This document shows positions 1 through 12,455 of a DNA stretch of 64,000 nucleotides, piece after piece. The notes under the pieces were generated by a model that was given only the letters and a program-made list of their open reading frames with translations, had not been told where the DNA came from and did not search any database. Positions within the stretch are counted from its first letter, which is position 1. Each line of letters begins with the position of its first letter. The translations under genes and the position numbers were made by a program. Origin of the DNA: Pseudopithomyces maydicus (lineage: Eukaryota > Ascomycota > Dothideomycetes > Pleosporales > Didymosphaeriaceae); NCBI GenBank assembly GCA_026873275.1, contig JANTUC010000007.1, positions 1-64,000 on the forward strand, given 5' to 3'.

Positions 1-116
1 TACCCTAACCCTAACCCTAACCCTAACCCTAACCCTAACCCTAACCCTAACCCTAACCCTAACCCTAACCCTAACCCTAACCCTAACCCTAACCCTAACC
101 CTAACCCTAACCCTAA
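1..116. repeat. Telomere repeat (CCCTAA)n
   Basis: About 19 uninterrupted CCCTAA units after two leading bases. This is the C-rich strand of the TTAGGG repeat used by most filamentous ascomycetes, so position 1 is the physical left end of a chromosome. The array stops abruptly at an AT-rich sequence with no variant repeats. Confidence 0.98.
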
Positions 117-1353
117 TTTTATTATTAGTTTAGAAGAGTTATTTAAATCTTTAAATCTATAGTTAAATATAATAGTGAAGGTTAAAAAAGGACTCGAGCG
201 AAAATTAAATGAGGTTATAATAATTTTGTTATTTAATACTATAAAATCGAAGTTATTAGACGCACCTTTAGAGTTCTAGAAAGGATAATTTCTACAGGAT
301 TATAACGTAGACTCTTAAGAAACTTAGTATTATACGAAAATGCGCGCAAGAGCTATATTAGATATAAATTAAGAATATTAGGCACTCTAATTAATAAGTT
401 CCTTAGTAAAGTCCCTCCGTTAATCTTATTATAATAAGGAACCACTCCTGTGCTTACTGTTCTTAAAACTAATGTACTTAACCCTACTTATAACTTACCG
501 GCTACAAAAGACGCCTATAACTATATTAATAGCGGCTTGATTTAGACGGTGTGAGAATGTGTACGTAGAGAAGTATTTGTGTTTTAAAGCTATATAGTCT
601 GCTCTTTTAGATGCTGCTGTTTTAATAAGAATGTTAGGCGGTTGTATTAAATGTTCTTAATTGTATTATTCTAGTTTGCGATAATACTGTTTTAATGTAT
701 ACTAGACTCCTGCACTCTTCTATTAAACGCGTGTTACTTTCTACTGAACACGAACGCGCGCCTGAAAAAATGGCACTGGGACGGGTTAGTTGGTAATGCT
801 TATCCCGAGTCTTTAGAAGACGATAATACAGTTACTGCGTAAAGTCTACCTTACTATTTCGCGATTACTGTGGTATCGTTGCTGCTATTCTAATTGTAAG
901 TATAAGTTAGGCTCAGAGACGATAATGCGAATGTAATTTTGGGGAAGGGTAGATTATAGATATTTGGTATTAGCTATAGCAGTCTAATTTTATAGAATTA
1001 TTATAATATTTGTTGTACGCATAGGTTTTCCAGTTACTGAAAGTTAAGGTACTGATGGTTTCTCCGGTTACAGGGGGTGTCCAGTAACCTAGGGGCGGAT
1101 ATTAGTAGCAACGTATAGATAGGCTATGATTTGACGTGCTTAGTGCAATGACAACGCGCGTTGAGATTCGTGTCTAGAGAAAGAGTTGTGTTACTTAGCG
1201 GGAGTGGCAGACGCAGACGAATAGTGGGTAGTACGACTTGTTGATACGGTGGTGGGTCTCGTCTACCCTGGAGCATAAAGATGTTCAACATAAAACCAGC
1301 CGCAGTACCTCACGTTCCACCGTTGCAGGTAATGCCCAATACATGTCTTTACA
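117..1353. other. Telomere-adjacent AT-rich decayed DNA
   Basis: No intact reading frame is seen. TA-rich composition with frequent stops in all frames suggests RIP or long neutral decay. Short stretches such as 560-830 read as broken coding sequence, but I could not assign a family. A telomere-linked helicase relic would be usual here and is not demonstrated. Confidence 0.5.
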
Positions 1354-2033
1354 TCACACCAAAGCCGAAGTCAATCCTCGATGCAGAGAACTGTCCTGGA
1401 CCCCCTCAGTCAAAAGCGTAATATTCAGCGCGAACGACCCTGTAGCAGTCTCTCCCGGTGTCCCTTCTGGGCCCAGGCCAACGCCAATCTGCCAGCTCCT
1501 AGTTCCCTCATCGAACCTCGCGTTATCAAAAGGAGCCTACAGGATGTCAGCATACAAGATAAAAAGGCGTTGTAAAGGACAAGACATACGTCGATTGCGT
1601 TCGGTCCCGCAGTGGCCGCAAGATCGTACTTCCCCACGAAGAGTCCGCTGTGCTCCGTGTCTCCCTCCTCATAAGCTGATGTATGCCACAACTGCGTGCC
1701 GAATAACATATCCGCAAAGCCGCTGTCCGGATACACAAATTTGAAGGTGAACTTAATACCACAGGTGACTGGCTCGGGGGACGTGGTGCTGTTGTATAGC
1801 CAGTTGTCCATCTCGACGAAGGTCTTGGCTGACTTGCCCGGCTCGATGGGATGCAGGTAGTAGGTTCCAGCGGGACATCCGTTTCCTTCGATGACGCTGG
1901 CAGTCAATAGCGTTCCGTTGGTGTATTGGCTGCCGCGTTCAGGCTCGTCAGCGAATGTATTCTGTGTGCCTGGTTCTATAATGCGATCTGCTAGCCCGAG
2001 GACGAAGAGGAGAGGAAGGAGCTTAAAGAGCAT
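1354..2033 (-). CDS. Small secreted protein, subtelomeric (unknown family)
   Basis: Two exons, 2033-1590 and 1536-1354, joined across a 53-bp intron with a GTATGT donor and a CTGAC branch-like site before the TAG acceptor; predicted product 208 aa. The uninterrupted frame reads through the donor into an unlikely Arg-rich tail, while splicing gives a normal-looking C-terminus, so I prefer the spliced model. The N-terminus is a signal peptide (Leu/Phe-rich, about 15 residues), followed by a glycine- and threonine-rich domain with two cysteines (EGNGC and PVTC contexts) and several N-glycosylation sequons. The family is not recognised. It lies only 1.2 kb from the telomere, between AT-rich blocks, but has ordinary coding composition and no RIP damage. 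It could be a secreted effector or a cell-wall-associated protein. Confidence 0.65.
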
Positions 2034-4440
2034 AGTGGGTGGTGTGTAGTTGCAATGAGTCCGTGATCTCTTATTATGAGGTAGATGCTCTCTGTCGATG
2101 GTGTTGGTTACCCTTATATATATTTCTCTTGCGGTATAAAAGACTTGGAAAAAGCACTTAGTAGTGATGGCTGTGATCCATCATGGCCCTACATACGGAC
2201 GTAAGTTCAGCACCTACGCAAGTACAGCCTAGGACGGAGTCGATGTCCACGTACGCACTCCACTATAGAGAGACCTTGAACTAACCTGTAAATGGAAACA
2301 TATCCGTAAAATAACAGCAACTTCGGCCATACTATAGGTGCATGTGAGTGTTTTCCCTACGCAGCGATCCTTCGATATCTGAAGAATAGAACCGCATGAT
2401 TCTGTCTAGCATTACTCTCGGAACGCTAATTTTCTAGTTAATTACATTTCAGAACAATCTGCAGTGTGTTCTAAGTTTATTTAAAACTAAATTGTTTCAA
2501 CATTTGCGCAAACATTTTTCATTATAAATGCAGAACGCATCTATCTTCAAGCGCATTCGAACTCGTACATAATATTCGCAAGAAGCACATACTAAGGACC
2601 TGCTTATATTAGTTAGATCTCCAGCACTTATTTAGCAGAAAGGAGCCGCATTATAGAAAGTCCAGGGTAGGTTAGAGCTAAAGTTAGCATTCACACGGAC
2701 CATCGTAAGGCTGTCATAAGGCATATTTATCGCCGGACCCGAGTTTTGACAAACATTTGAACTATGCAGAAACTGCACTTAATCAATATTAAGGATCTAG
2801 TGAGCATGCAGGTGATTTGAGCCATGCAATCCCTCTGTGTTCATGCTAAGACTGTGCCCAATCAGAATCACGTAGGTGGGAGGGTCTTTTGCAGCCAGGC
2901 TTGGATGCGATCGAGAGCGGATAGTGGACTATGTGAAGTTAAGGTCAAAGACATGGTCGATGTCGACCGTGACGCAAGTGGAGAGTTAGTTGCTGGACGC
3001 GGGCGCAGCCAGTGAAAAACGACCATTGCTTCGGCAACACGGCCAGTTGAGCTAGCGACCAGAGGACATCGGTGATCCAAGCTCTAAGGGGGTAAGATAA
3101 GCGGGCTCACCCTAGCTTCCTTATCAATAACAACATTATTAGCGTCATATGCCGTCTGTGACTTGCGTCTTAGTTTTGATATGCGCTGAATACTCTTTTC
3201 ATCAACACTGTATTGTACAAAAGAAATCGCCCCCAGGGCAAGGCCAGATCAGGAGCGGGTTGGCCGTTCTCCTCAATACCACGTATCTGCACAAGGTCAC
3301 GTGAGCAGTGCTACTAAGCGTACTAGTTCAACTCTAAACCAGTCTAGAGTTTTTCTACAGATAGATCTAACAACTACGGGTTGCCGTTCTTGCCCCGTTA
3401 TAGGCCGGCATCGTCTGGTACAAACGTGTAACTCAAAGTCCACTTTGGTCGTAAGTTGCATGTGTGTTGAGCGCTCTTGATACACCATTATATTAACTGT
3501 CTTTGTTGTTGTCGTTACGATCGACTTGACCGTACATCTTACCATCATTCGAAGCTCTGAGAAACCGTCGCGTCCAGGGCAAAGTCAGGGCCGGTGAGGT
3601 TCGACCGTCATCCCTGTATGTGGTGGCAACAGTAAATAAGACTGCCTCTTAATGTAACTGTTTTATGGAAAAGTACCGCTTACATAATCTGCCACCGGTA
3701 AGCTGCCTCGCTGGGTGGCTGGTGTCTGCGGGGTTGTACCACTTCTCAGCCGCTCAGCCTCATAGCTGTGCTGCACAGTACCAGTTGAACTCTCTATTAT
3801 GCCACTCTTCGTACGCCAGGTCACCTATCTCTGAACTTTCAGATCGTCTCTAACGGCTGCACCTTAACTATTTCTGCGGTAACTGCTGTTCACGAATCCT
3901 TGCCTAGACTTTGTACGCCGGGAAACGCCCCTCTGTCCCGCTAGCTCTGTTTATTCTTCCGTCCGCTTTATATATATGTAGCAAACAGGCCCTTTATATC
4001 TTGGCGCTTTACTGTCCATTCTGACTGCTCCAACAATGGCTTAATCTACTGTGCCACGAATGTGAGGTTGTCGGTTTAACGCGCCCTAGTGACTACTAAC
4101 TTTTATTACTTTAGTAACGATCTTTAGGCCCACGCAGCAACAGAGCTACCCGATAATATTAAGCAAAATATAAACTTTAACCGCCCCAATAAGCTTAATA
4201 TCCTCGCTGAACTGCACGCTACTGTCGAGTAATTGAGATAAAGATCTATAGAGTCTTGATGAAAATACACTCGCAAGAATGGGGAGGTGGTTATAGTTAG
4301 GGATGTGCTCAGAAAGATCATTTATTGGGTTAATATATTTAAGTAGGTGGGCGATGCTACTATTTAGTATAATCTAGGATATGTCTCGCTTCCTTAGGCA
4401 GGGATTTGTTTTCTCTTATAAGTTAGTTATACTATAAAAC
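2034..4440. other. Subtelomeric spacer, no gene seen
   Basis: Mixed composition: 2040-4080 is near the base composition of the genic part and carries no RIP-like collapse, but only short frames without family features. From about 4080 onward the sequence turns AT-rich and stop-dense. Confidence 0.5.
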
Positions 4441-4527
4441 CTAAAAAGGAAACTGCTAACCGATCTATAGATTGCGGTTAACGATATCGCTAAATATGGG
4501 TCGGTAGTGGAAGCCCTTGCTCGGGTA

Positions 4528-4563
4528 GCCGATATAATTAACTCTCTAGACTGCGCCGTAATA
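4528..4563. repeat. Decayed LTR end (chromovirus family)
   Basis: The last 35 or so bases match the right end of the 351-bp LTR of the element at 5301-11163 (ATATAATT-GACTCTC-GCGCCGT core), with transition differences. Similarity upstream of 4528 is too eroded to delimit. Probably the remnant of a second insertion or a solo LTR. Confidence 0.55.
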
Positions 4564-4960
4564 TATACTTACTTATAATTAAATTAAAGTTCTTTTTTAT
4601 AATTAAGAATTATTAGCCTTTGCAGGAGATAGTTTTTTATTTTTATTAATAAAATAGAAATATTTATATTACCTATTACCTAACTATTACTTAATTACTA
4701 AATATTTATAAGATTCCTAAGAAGTTGTTAAGACCACAAGGGTAGCTAGTCCTAGAGGTTAAGGTTGATTCTCGGGTAGGAGTAACTTACGGAGGGAAAA
4801 GAATTATCGACTGCGTAAGCGGGTTGATAGGGTAGTTGGTATTAGTATTATATATAATACTAAATCAATAATAAGGCCTGAGTGAATCCAAACGATAGAT
4901 TAATAAATAGGTTGAACACGAGTATCTTGTAAAGAAACTTAAGTTTTTATATACTTGGGT
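4564..4960. other. AT-rich spacer, no gene seen
   Basis: Stop-dense AT-rich DNA with homopolymeric A/T runs. Nothing else is supported. Confidence 0.5.
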
Positions 4961-5040
4961 TGCTCAGCTGCTTAGCATTACTAATTACTAAGTATATTAT
5001 GTGTTTTACTTAGTACTTAGTACCACTAAGCAACTGAGCA
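4961..5040. repeat. Foldback (inverted repeat) element, 33-bp arms
   Basis: Left arm 4961-4993 and right arm 5008-5040 are imperfect reverse complements, both ending in the TGCTCAG / CTGAGCA motif, around a 14-base AT-rich spacer. Most arm mismatches are C/T or G/A, as expected if a once better palindrome was hit by RIP. No target duplication is evident. It may be a tiny MITE-like element or a joined pair of terminal inverted repeats. Confidence 0.6.
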
Positions 5041-5150
5041 CGTTACGTGAAAACTCTAATAGTGGCTTAGTGCTCTATCTGGCCATATTCTGGGCTTATT
5101 ATCTATTATAAGCGCCCAATCCCCCTTCTCTACACTTTGGTTTGTAACAG

Positions 5151-5286
5151 AAGCCTGCCTACCCTTATATAGACTAAGTGGCGAGATTATAATTATATAA
5201 TATATTATTTAGTTGACCCTGCTATCTAGTATATAGTGTTATAAGGGGTTTTTATTTACCTAGTCTATATAAGGGCAGATAGGCTT
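5151..5286. repeat. Inverted-repeat element, 29-bp arms
   Basis: Arms 5151-5179 and 5258-5286 are reverse complements apart from a few transitions, sharing the core TAGTCTATATAAGGG. They flank a 78-base AT-rich interior without coding potential. It ends 14 bases before the chromovirus LTR. Different in sequence from the foldback at 4961. Probably a non-autonomous DNA element. Confidence 0.6.
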
Positions 5287-5300
5287 CTTAGGAGCCTTAC

Positions 5301-5651
5301 TATCACGGGACGGGTCGGTATCGGGTTACACCTTGGTAGTACACGATTGGCAGGCGGTAGAAGGATCAGCTATTAGGGTAGGTCGGGGGTACTAATAGCA
5401 GCGGTGGTACAGGGCAGGCGGATAAGTAGGTAGGATCAGAAACAGCTATTAGGTTATCTCATTAATATAGAACAGCTATCTATAACAGGCAGTTACTAGA
5501 CAGGTAGGTTAACTTAACAAGACGTAGCTTAAAGAGCTACTAGAGGTTCAGCTACGCAGGAAAGGTTTCTTTTCGGCAGTACTTTAGTAGCTTAGCTACC
5601 CAAGCTCTTATCCAATTAGATATAATTGACTCTCCAGGCTGCGCCGTGACA
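5301..5651 (-). repeat. LTR (3' LTR in element orientation), 351 bp
   Basis: It aligns over its full 351 bp with 10813-11163 without gaps. About 30 positions differ, all but one being transitions. The ends are TATCAC (from TGTCAC) and GTGACA, a short inverted repeat. Immediately right of it lies the complement of a purine-rich tract (5652-5664), the expected polypurine tract for an element read on the minus strand. Confidence 0.9.
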
Positions 5652-8600
5652 GTACTCCCCCTTTAGATCGATACTCCTGTGAGACGACCTATCTAGGGCC
5701 AGATTTAGTTGAATATCCATTTAACAGTGTAGTATAGGCGCGACTTGCCTCTACCGCGGCGCTCCCAGTAGAAATTAATAACCTCTTTAACCTTAAACTG
5801 TTCAATACCATCCACTTTAACAGGTGGTGGTGGAGGCTGGCGTTATCCAGATATAGGGTCTTCGGATGTAGGTCTTAGCAGGCTTATATTAAATATAGAA
5901 TATATCCTCATAGTAACAGGCAGCTGTAGTTTATAGGCGTAAGTACCAATCATCCTTTTAACAGCGAATGGGCCTAGGTTCTTCTAGTCTAGCTTCTTCT
6001 AGAGACGCAGGATCTAGATATTCTTCACATTAAGCCAGACCTTCTCTCCAGGGCAGTAATAATGGGCAGGTTTCCTCTTCCAATTAGTATAGCCCTCCCA
6101 TCGAGCTTAGGCAGCAGTGATCTCAGTCTTATAATACTTATAGATCTTCCTCATTTAATCAGCGAACAGGGCGGCATCTCATATAGCAGGGCGGGCATTA
6201 GATTAGACTAGTTCAAATCCAAATTGAGGTTTAAATCCATACAGAGCGAAGAACGGGGAGACGCGCGTAGTCTTAGAGACTTAGCTATTACCGGCGAACT
6301 CAGCAGAGACAAGCCAGTCACACCAGTCATCCTGGAGGTAGGACACGTACACCCTTAGATACTACTCCAGGATTGCATTTATCCTCTCAGTTTAGCCATC
6401 AGACTCAGGGTGCCAGACAGTAAACAATTATATGTGAGTGTTCAACAGCTTGCAAAGGTGCTTCCAAAAGGTAGATATAAACTAAGTGCCTCTATCAGAC
6501 ACTATAGTTTTAGGCAGACCGTACAGTCTCTAGATATTATTTTAAAATAAATAAACCAGAGTCTCAGCGTTGCAGGTCCCCTTACAGGGGATTAATCGGC
6601 GGAACTTAGTAAGTTAGTAGACTACTACTAGTACAGCATTAAACCCGCTGCTCTTAGGTAGGTAAGTAATAAAATCCATTAATAGGTGTTTCCACGCTTT
6701 TCCAGGTACAGGGAGCGGTTTCAGAACGCCTTAATAGCCTTCTCTAGAGGGCGTGATCCTCCGACAGGTCTAGCAGTTTCGGACCCAGCGGTCTATGTAC
6801 TTTATTATACCAGGCCAGTAGAAGCTTCGTGATAGTAGCTCATAGGTCTTTAAGTGTCCAGGGTGTCTAGCAGACTAACTATCATACATCTCTTATAGTA
6901 GCGTCGCCTTCAGGTCGTCTAAGTCAGGTATATATAATCAATTCCTATAGAACAGCAGGCCTAAGTCTTATAAGCACTCAGCCAGGATTATTAGTAAATA
7001 CTTACTAGCATTCTTATTTAATACTTCTAGTATCTCGCTAGGCAGGGGGTCCAGTTCATATATAATTCTTAAAGACTCTCTCATCCAGTCAGGCAAAGAC
7101 AGTAGCGGGCTATTAAGGGCAGGTATTATTAACTAGTCAGCACCTATAATAGCCAGGCGAAGCTTAGCATACTCATATTGACTATCCAGTTATATAGTAA
7201 ACTCAGCAGGGAAGTCTTCCAGGCTACTACACTTTAGTACTGTCTAACTCTAGTATAGGAGGCGTTCATCCCCCTCTTTAGGCAAATCCTCTAACCTCCT
7301 AGTCAGGCTATCGGGCTTAACTCCTTGCTTCCCTAGTCAGTAAATAATCTTAAAATTAAATCTAGATAGGAATTCAAACCATCTAGCTTAGCAGCGATTC
7401 AGCTTCTTTATAAACATAAAGTACTCCAAGTTACAGTAATCAGTCAGGATTTATACCTCATACTGGCTCATCTCTAGCTCAGCAGACCATTCCTCTAAGC
7501 AGCGTATAATTATAAGGAGCTCCTTATCATATATCTTATAGTTACACTCAGCAGGCGTCATCTTCTTTAAAAAAAAGCAATAAGATATAGTTCACCCTCC
7601 TCATCGTGCTGCGACAGGACACTGGCTACTACATAGTCTAATACGTCTATCTCTAAGACAGCAGGCTTATCCCAGTCAAAGTGCTTCAGTACAGGACCAA
7701 AAATAAAGGCCCTTTTCAGCTTCTCAAAGGCCTCTTAGTAGGCAGGAGTCTAGATAAACAAAGTATCTTTTCTCTCTAGGGCAGTAATAGGGGCCAGGAT
7801 TTAAAAGAAGTCCTTAATCCACCTGCAATAGAATCCAGCAAATCCAGTAAACGACTTTATATTAGTAACTATCTTAGGTAGTCTCCAGTCTACTATTGTC
7901 TTAATCTTAGCAGGGTCCATCTTCACGCCTTTAACACCTACTATAAACCCTAAGTAAACTACCTCTATTGCAAAGAAGTCACACTTTAACAGTTTCGCAT
8001 ACAGCTAGTTCTAACGTAGAACCTCTAGGATTGCTCAGATATATTATACATGCTCCTTCCTTATCTTACTATAGATTAAGATATCGTCTAAGTAGACTTA
8101 GTAGAACAGGTCAATATATAGGCGCAGAATATTATTTATAAAGCGCTGCCAGGTTGCAGGCGCTCCAGTTAGTCTAAAAGGCATTACCAGTAACTCAAAG
8201 AGTCTAAACTTGGTACAGAAGGCAGTAAGGTACTCAAGACCTTTCTTAATCTAGATATTATTAAACGCAGCTACTACATCAATCTTTAAAAAGTACTTTA
8301 TACCCTGTAGGCTGTTCAGGGTCTCTTTAGTCAAAGATAGTAGGTATCGATCCTTCTCTAATACCCTATTCAGTCCTCGATAGTCCATACAGAGGCGTAG
8401 GCTTCCATTAGGTTTAGATACAAACAGCATAGGTAATAAGGCAGGAGACGAGCTAAGTTAAATAAATCCTTTATATAGATTCTCCTCAAGCCACTCCTTT
8501 AGTACCAAGAGCTAGTCTTATAACATTAGGTACAGAGGCCCCCAAAGGGCGACTTAGCCCTCTATCAGCTTAATATCGTGATTATATAATTAGTAGGGCG

Positions 8601-10812
8601 GCAGCTTTTCAGCCTCCTTCAGGCTAAATACATTAAAGTAGTCCTCTAGCTCAGCTGGCAGCTCAGTAGTAAGTACAGTCTCTTAGGACTCTGCTAGGTC
8701 TTTTAGGGCAGTGTCCACTTATTCCAATAACACTTAGTATACAGTCATGCCTCATCAGGCATACATACTCACAGCTCTTAGGGATATAGGCTAAATATCT
8801 AGCCTCACTAACTCAGGGTCTGCAGCAGGACAGGTAACGTCCCCAAAATAGGCGATGTTCTCAGGGCGGTCCTTTAGCAGGACATCAGGGACAGCTCATA
8901 TGCGCGACAACTTCAGTGGCGTATTATAGTACTTCTGGCAGTACCCACTGCTAAATATTATAATACCTTTTCTAAACTTTAGTTTAGGGTCATGCAGTTT
9001 CAACTAGGGGATACCCAGGATAATTAGGTAGTGGGATAGGTTAGTGGCGAACAGAAAAGCTTCCTTTTCTAAGTAATCATATATCCTCAGGTCAGCAACT
9101 AAGAAGTAGGTCACAGTAGTAGATTCTTCTCCCTCTCCATTAAAGTTAAGTAGGGGCATAGGTATCTTCATCAGCTCTAGTTAATAGCCTTTAGATATAG
9201 CTTAATTCTTATTAATAAAGGCTACTCCTTCAGCTCCGGAGTCAGTTATAGTGTAAGTAGGCAGTGTACAAGCTCCTTATTCTAATAAGGCTTCCTATAC
9301 TATAAGCTGGGCACAGTTTCTCCTTCTCTTCTCTAAGTCTTCGTTCAGAAAGGTCTTATATAGTTTTATAGCGGTATCGGCGGCGGTAGGGCGCATATCT
9401 AGCGCTTAATCGTGACTTAGATCAAGGCTACTCCTTTTACTAAGGAGCAGCGGGAGGACGTAGGCAATAAAGACGAGCGGCCTCTTCTTAACTAAAGACT
9501 AAGGCTATGGGCAGGACTACGAGAGAGACTAAACACACGACCTTCGCGTAGCTAAGCTAGTCTAACAGGGGCAGGTTATAGGCAGTCAGCAACTAGGTAT
9601 CCCTTCACTCTATAGCGAAAGCACTCTCCTCGCTCTCTACGTCCATTAACATTATAATTCTAGTAACTCTAGTTCTGGTATCGGCGAGTGGTACTAAGGT
9701 CCATAGGATTAGAGTTGGGCATACACTAATTACGGCTCGGCTGGGGAGCAGGTACAAGAGTAATCTAGTATTACATGTTCTATCGCGGGGCGCGGGTATT
9801 AGACAGGTCGTTATAATATCTTCTCTTATTCTCTAGCTTCTGCAGGAAGATAGCAAACTTATATATATTATAGTCAGGCGCGTCTACGTTGGCGAGCTAG
9901 TTCCTTAGCTTATAAAATAGGACAGCTTCTAGTAGGGTGGTTTAAGAGTCCTCCTAAACCTCTCCTTCTAGGACAAGGCATTAAAACTCAGCATAGAAGA
10001 CAGCAAACTCCTTATTCTACTGCTTTAACTAGAATAGCTTCTTACACGCGTTATTTATATAATTAGGGTCTCCATAGGCTCATTCTAGGACACGCAGGAC
10101 ATTAGGATAGTCAGGTAACTAGCACTCACCATCTAGGATATACAGTAGGATCTGCGCATAGGCAGGGCCTTCTAGTCAATTAGTTATATAGGACATTCTT
10201 TCAGCAGGGGTAAGAAATTGATCAGCGTTAGTCTTTATCTTCTAGTAAATTTTAGATTAGAAGCGGTGGAAATCCTTCCAATCTCCTTTAAAGATCGCTA
10301 GGTCAGAAAGTCGTTTAGATAGACGGGTAGAGGAGATAGACCGGGGAGCAATAAGCGGAGCCTCTGTAATTATTACAACTGGAACAGCTTTAGTGACTAA
10401 TAGGTTAGTTAATACAGGCGTTCTCACGTTTGGGATAGCAACCTCTAGAGCTCTATTCTTCTCAGCACGTAGAGAGTAGAAACTCTCAATCTTTTTATTA
10501 ATCTCTGCCTTTTGGTAGGTAATAACCCCCGCTTAGTAGTTAACCTATTCCTTTAGGGCTTAGTTTTCTTTCTCTAGGACGTTAACGCGGACACAGAGCA
10601 GGGCATCTTCTTCGCGTGTGTTATCTAGGTCCTTCTATAAAGTGCTAGTCTAGCTATACAGCTGGCTAAGATATTAGAACCATAGTTCTAGGGCAGCTTA
10701 TACCTCCTCTAGCAGGGACTTCGGCAAATCAATATCTGCAGGCAGGCAGGGAATATTTAACATCTCTTAAGATCAGTAGCAGGTAGCTAGTCCTTAAGTA
10801 GGAGCTACATAG

Positions 10813-11163
10813 TGTCACAGGACGGGTTGGTATCGGGTTGCACCTCAGTAGTACACAGTTAGCAGGCGGTAGAAGGATCAGCTATTAGGGTAGGTTAGGG
10901 GTACTAATAACAGCGGTGGTACAGGGCAGGCGGATAAGCAGATAGGATCAGAAATAGCTATTAGGTTATCTCATTAATATAGAATATCTATCTACAACAG
11001 GCAGTCACTAGGCAGGCAGGTTAACTTAACAAGACGTAGCTTAAAGAGTTACTAGAGGTTCAGCTGCGCAGGAAGGGTTTCTTCTCAGCAGTACTTTAGT
11101 AGCTTAGCTACCTAAGCTCTTATCTAATCAGATGTAATTGACTCTCCAGGCTGCGCCGTGACA
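10813..11163 (-). repeat. LTR (5' LTR in element orientation), 351 bp
   Basis: Partner of the LTR at 5301-5651 and identical in length. It begins with intact TGTCAC and ends with GTGACA. Because the two copies differ almost only by transitions, divergence cannot be used as an insertion clock. Confidence 0.9.
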
Positions 11164-12334
11164 AGTTAATATAATATAATTTTAAGACCACCTTCTTTTA
11201 TCTATCTTAAAATAGTATTTCTATTAGATGTGATCAGATCTATAATTAAAGTATATTTAATAATAATATCTTTACTAATTATAATAAGTCACTTTATAAT
11301 AATAATAAAAAATATATAAATCTTTAAGTTAGAACTGCTGCACGCGTAGTTAAATATAATAATATACTTATTAAGGATCTTCTTTAAAAAAATCTTAAAG
11401 CGAAGTCAAAGAGTTCCAAAAATAAATCTTAAAAAACCTAATTATATATCTCATCTAAAAGTGCGACCGAGCCCTGTAAATATATATAATAATTACTTTT
11501 AGTATTATTCGTTAAAACACGGCTATTTATTAAAGACTTTTTACTAAAAGTTACTATAGTAAATTCTCTAGAGCTATACTATCTGGAGGCTAAAAAAATT
11601 AGAGAATTAAATAATAATACTATAAAAAGAGCCTATAGGGCAACCTTTTAGTATTAATTAGAAATATAATAGTAACCATACTCCTAAATTTATATTATAG
11701 TAGAGTTAAGAGAAGGTAATATAACCTATCTAGTCTAAGTTATAGATTTCTAAGGAATTTTATATTAGGTCTATTACCCCTTGCTAATAATTGCGTACCC
11801 TTATATAAAGTTGATAATTATACTAATTAACTCTAACACTACTAACTCGTGAAAGGGCCCATATAGATAGTTGCATTCTTTAAGGTTCACATAATTTACA
11901 TAATTTAAGTTATTAAAAATATAATTATCTAAGCGAGGCTCCTCTCTTAAATCTTATTACTAAATATCTAGAGTCGTGTCATCGAGACTGCCGGCCAGCA
12001 ACTCGCTCAGTTTAGCGTATTAATTACCTTAGTCGCTAGGTATTCTTTCACGTGGAAGTTAAACCCGCCCACTCTAGTTAGTGAGTTCTATTTATTGGGC
12101 CGATACCTTCTCCTTTTAACTGTCCATTATTTCTGTGTACTGGCAGTGCGACCCGATTAATTGGCAACGATTATATATTCTTACCAAAATTACCTTCTTG
12201 ACTCTGCAGTCATCGCAAGCTGCATGAGACGGGAAGGACCTAACTATTGCCTGAGCGGGCTGAAAATATACATCCACATTCTTTCAACGGCTCTTCGGTA
12301 GACACTTCCTTATAGAAAAATTCTATGAGAAGGA
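11164..12334. other. AT-rich subtelomeric DNA, no gene seen
   Basis: TA-dinucleotide-rich, stop-dense sequence up to about 11960, then a gradual return to mixed composition. No frame or motif is supportable. Confidence 0.5.
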
Positions 12335-12455
12335 GCAGCTATCGGGTTATCCTATTAATATAGGACAGCTGCGTAGGGAAGACTCTTTTCAAAAGTATCT
12401 CGGCATCTTGGCATTTAGCTTAGGTAGTCTTACGCTACAGCTATACCGTAACAGT
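12335..12455 (-). repeat. Degenerate LTR fragment
   Basis: Blocks in the same order as the LTR at 10813-11163: the CAGCTAT-GGTTATC-TATTAATATAG segment, then the GCGTAGGGAAG / GCGCAGGAAGG-like segment, then the TAGCTTAGGTAG-like segment. Ends are eroded and small gaps are present, so this is older than the full element. Confidence 0.55.

Larger units (their letters stand above)
5301..11163 (-). mobile_element. RIP-inactivated Ty3/Gypsy chromovirus
   Basis: Full-length LTR retrotransposon of 5.86 kb read on the minus strand, so gag lies on the right and integrase on the left. On the minus strand I can read a reverse-transcriptase active site YLDDILIYS at about 8062-8092, an RNase H segment of the TDxxNLxYF type at about 7385-7450, an HHCC integrase zinc-binding segment with an HPG motif at about 6770-6910, and a C-terminal chromodomain-like segment at about 5690-5830. 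Many codons are interrupted by TAA/TAG where CAA/CAG is expected, i.e. C-to-T in CpA context. No open frame remains, so the copy is dead. No matching target-site duplication flanks it (CTTAC on the left, AGTTA on the right). Confidence 0.9.

Noticed and set aside
117..1200. Possible telomere-linked RecQ-type helicase relic
   Set aside because: No helicase motif could be read in any frame. Position alone is not evidence.
5296..11168. Five-base target-site duplication around the chromovirus
   Set aside because: CTTAC and AGTTA do not match and cannot be reconciled by transitions.
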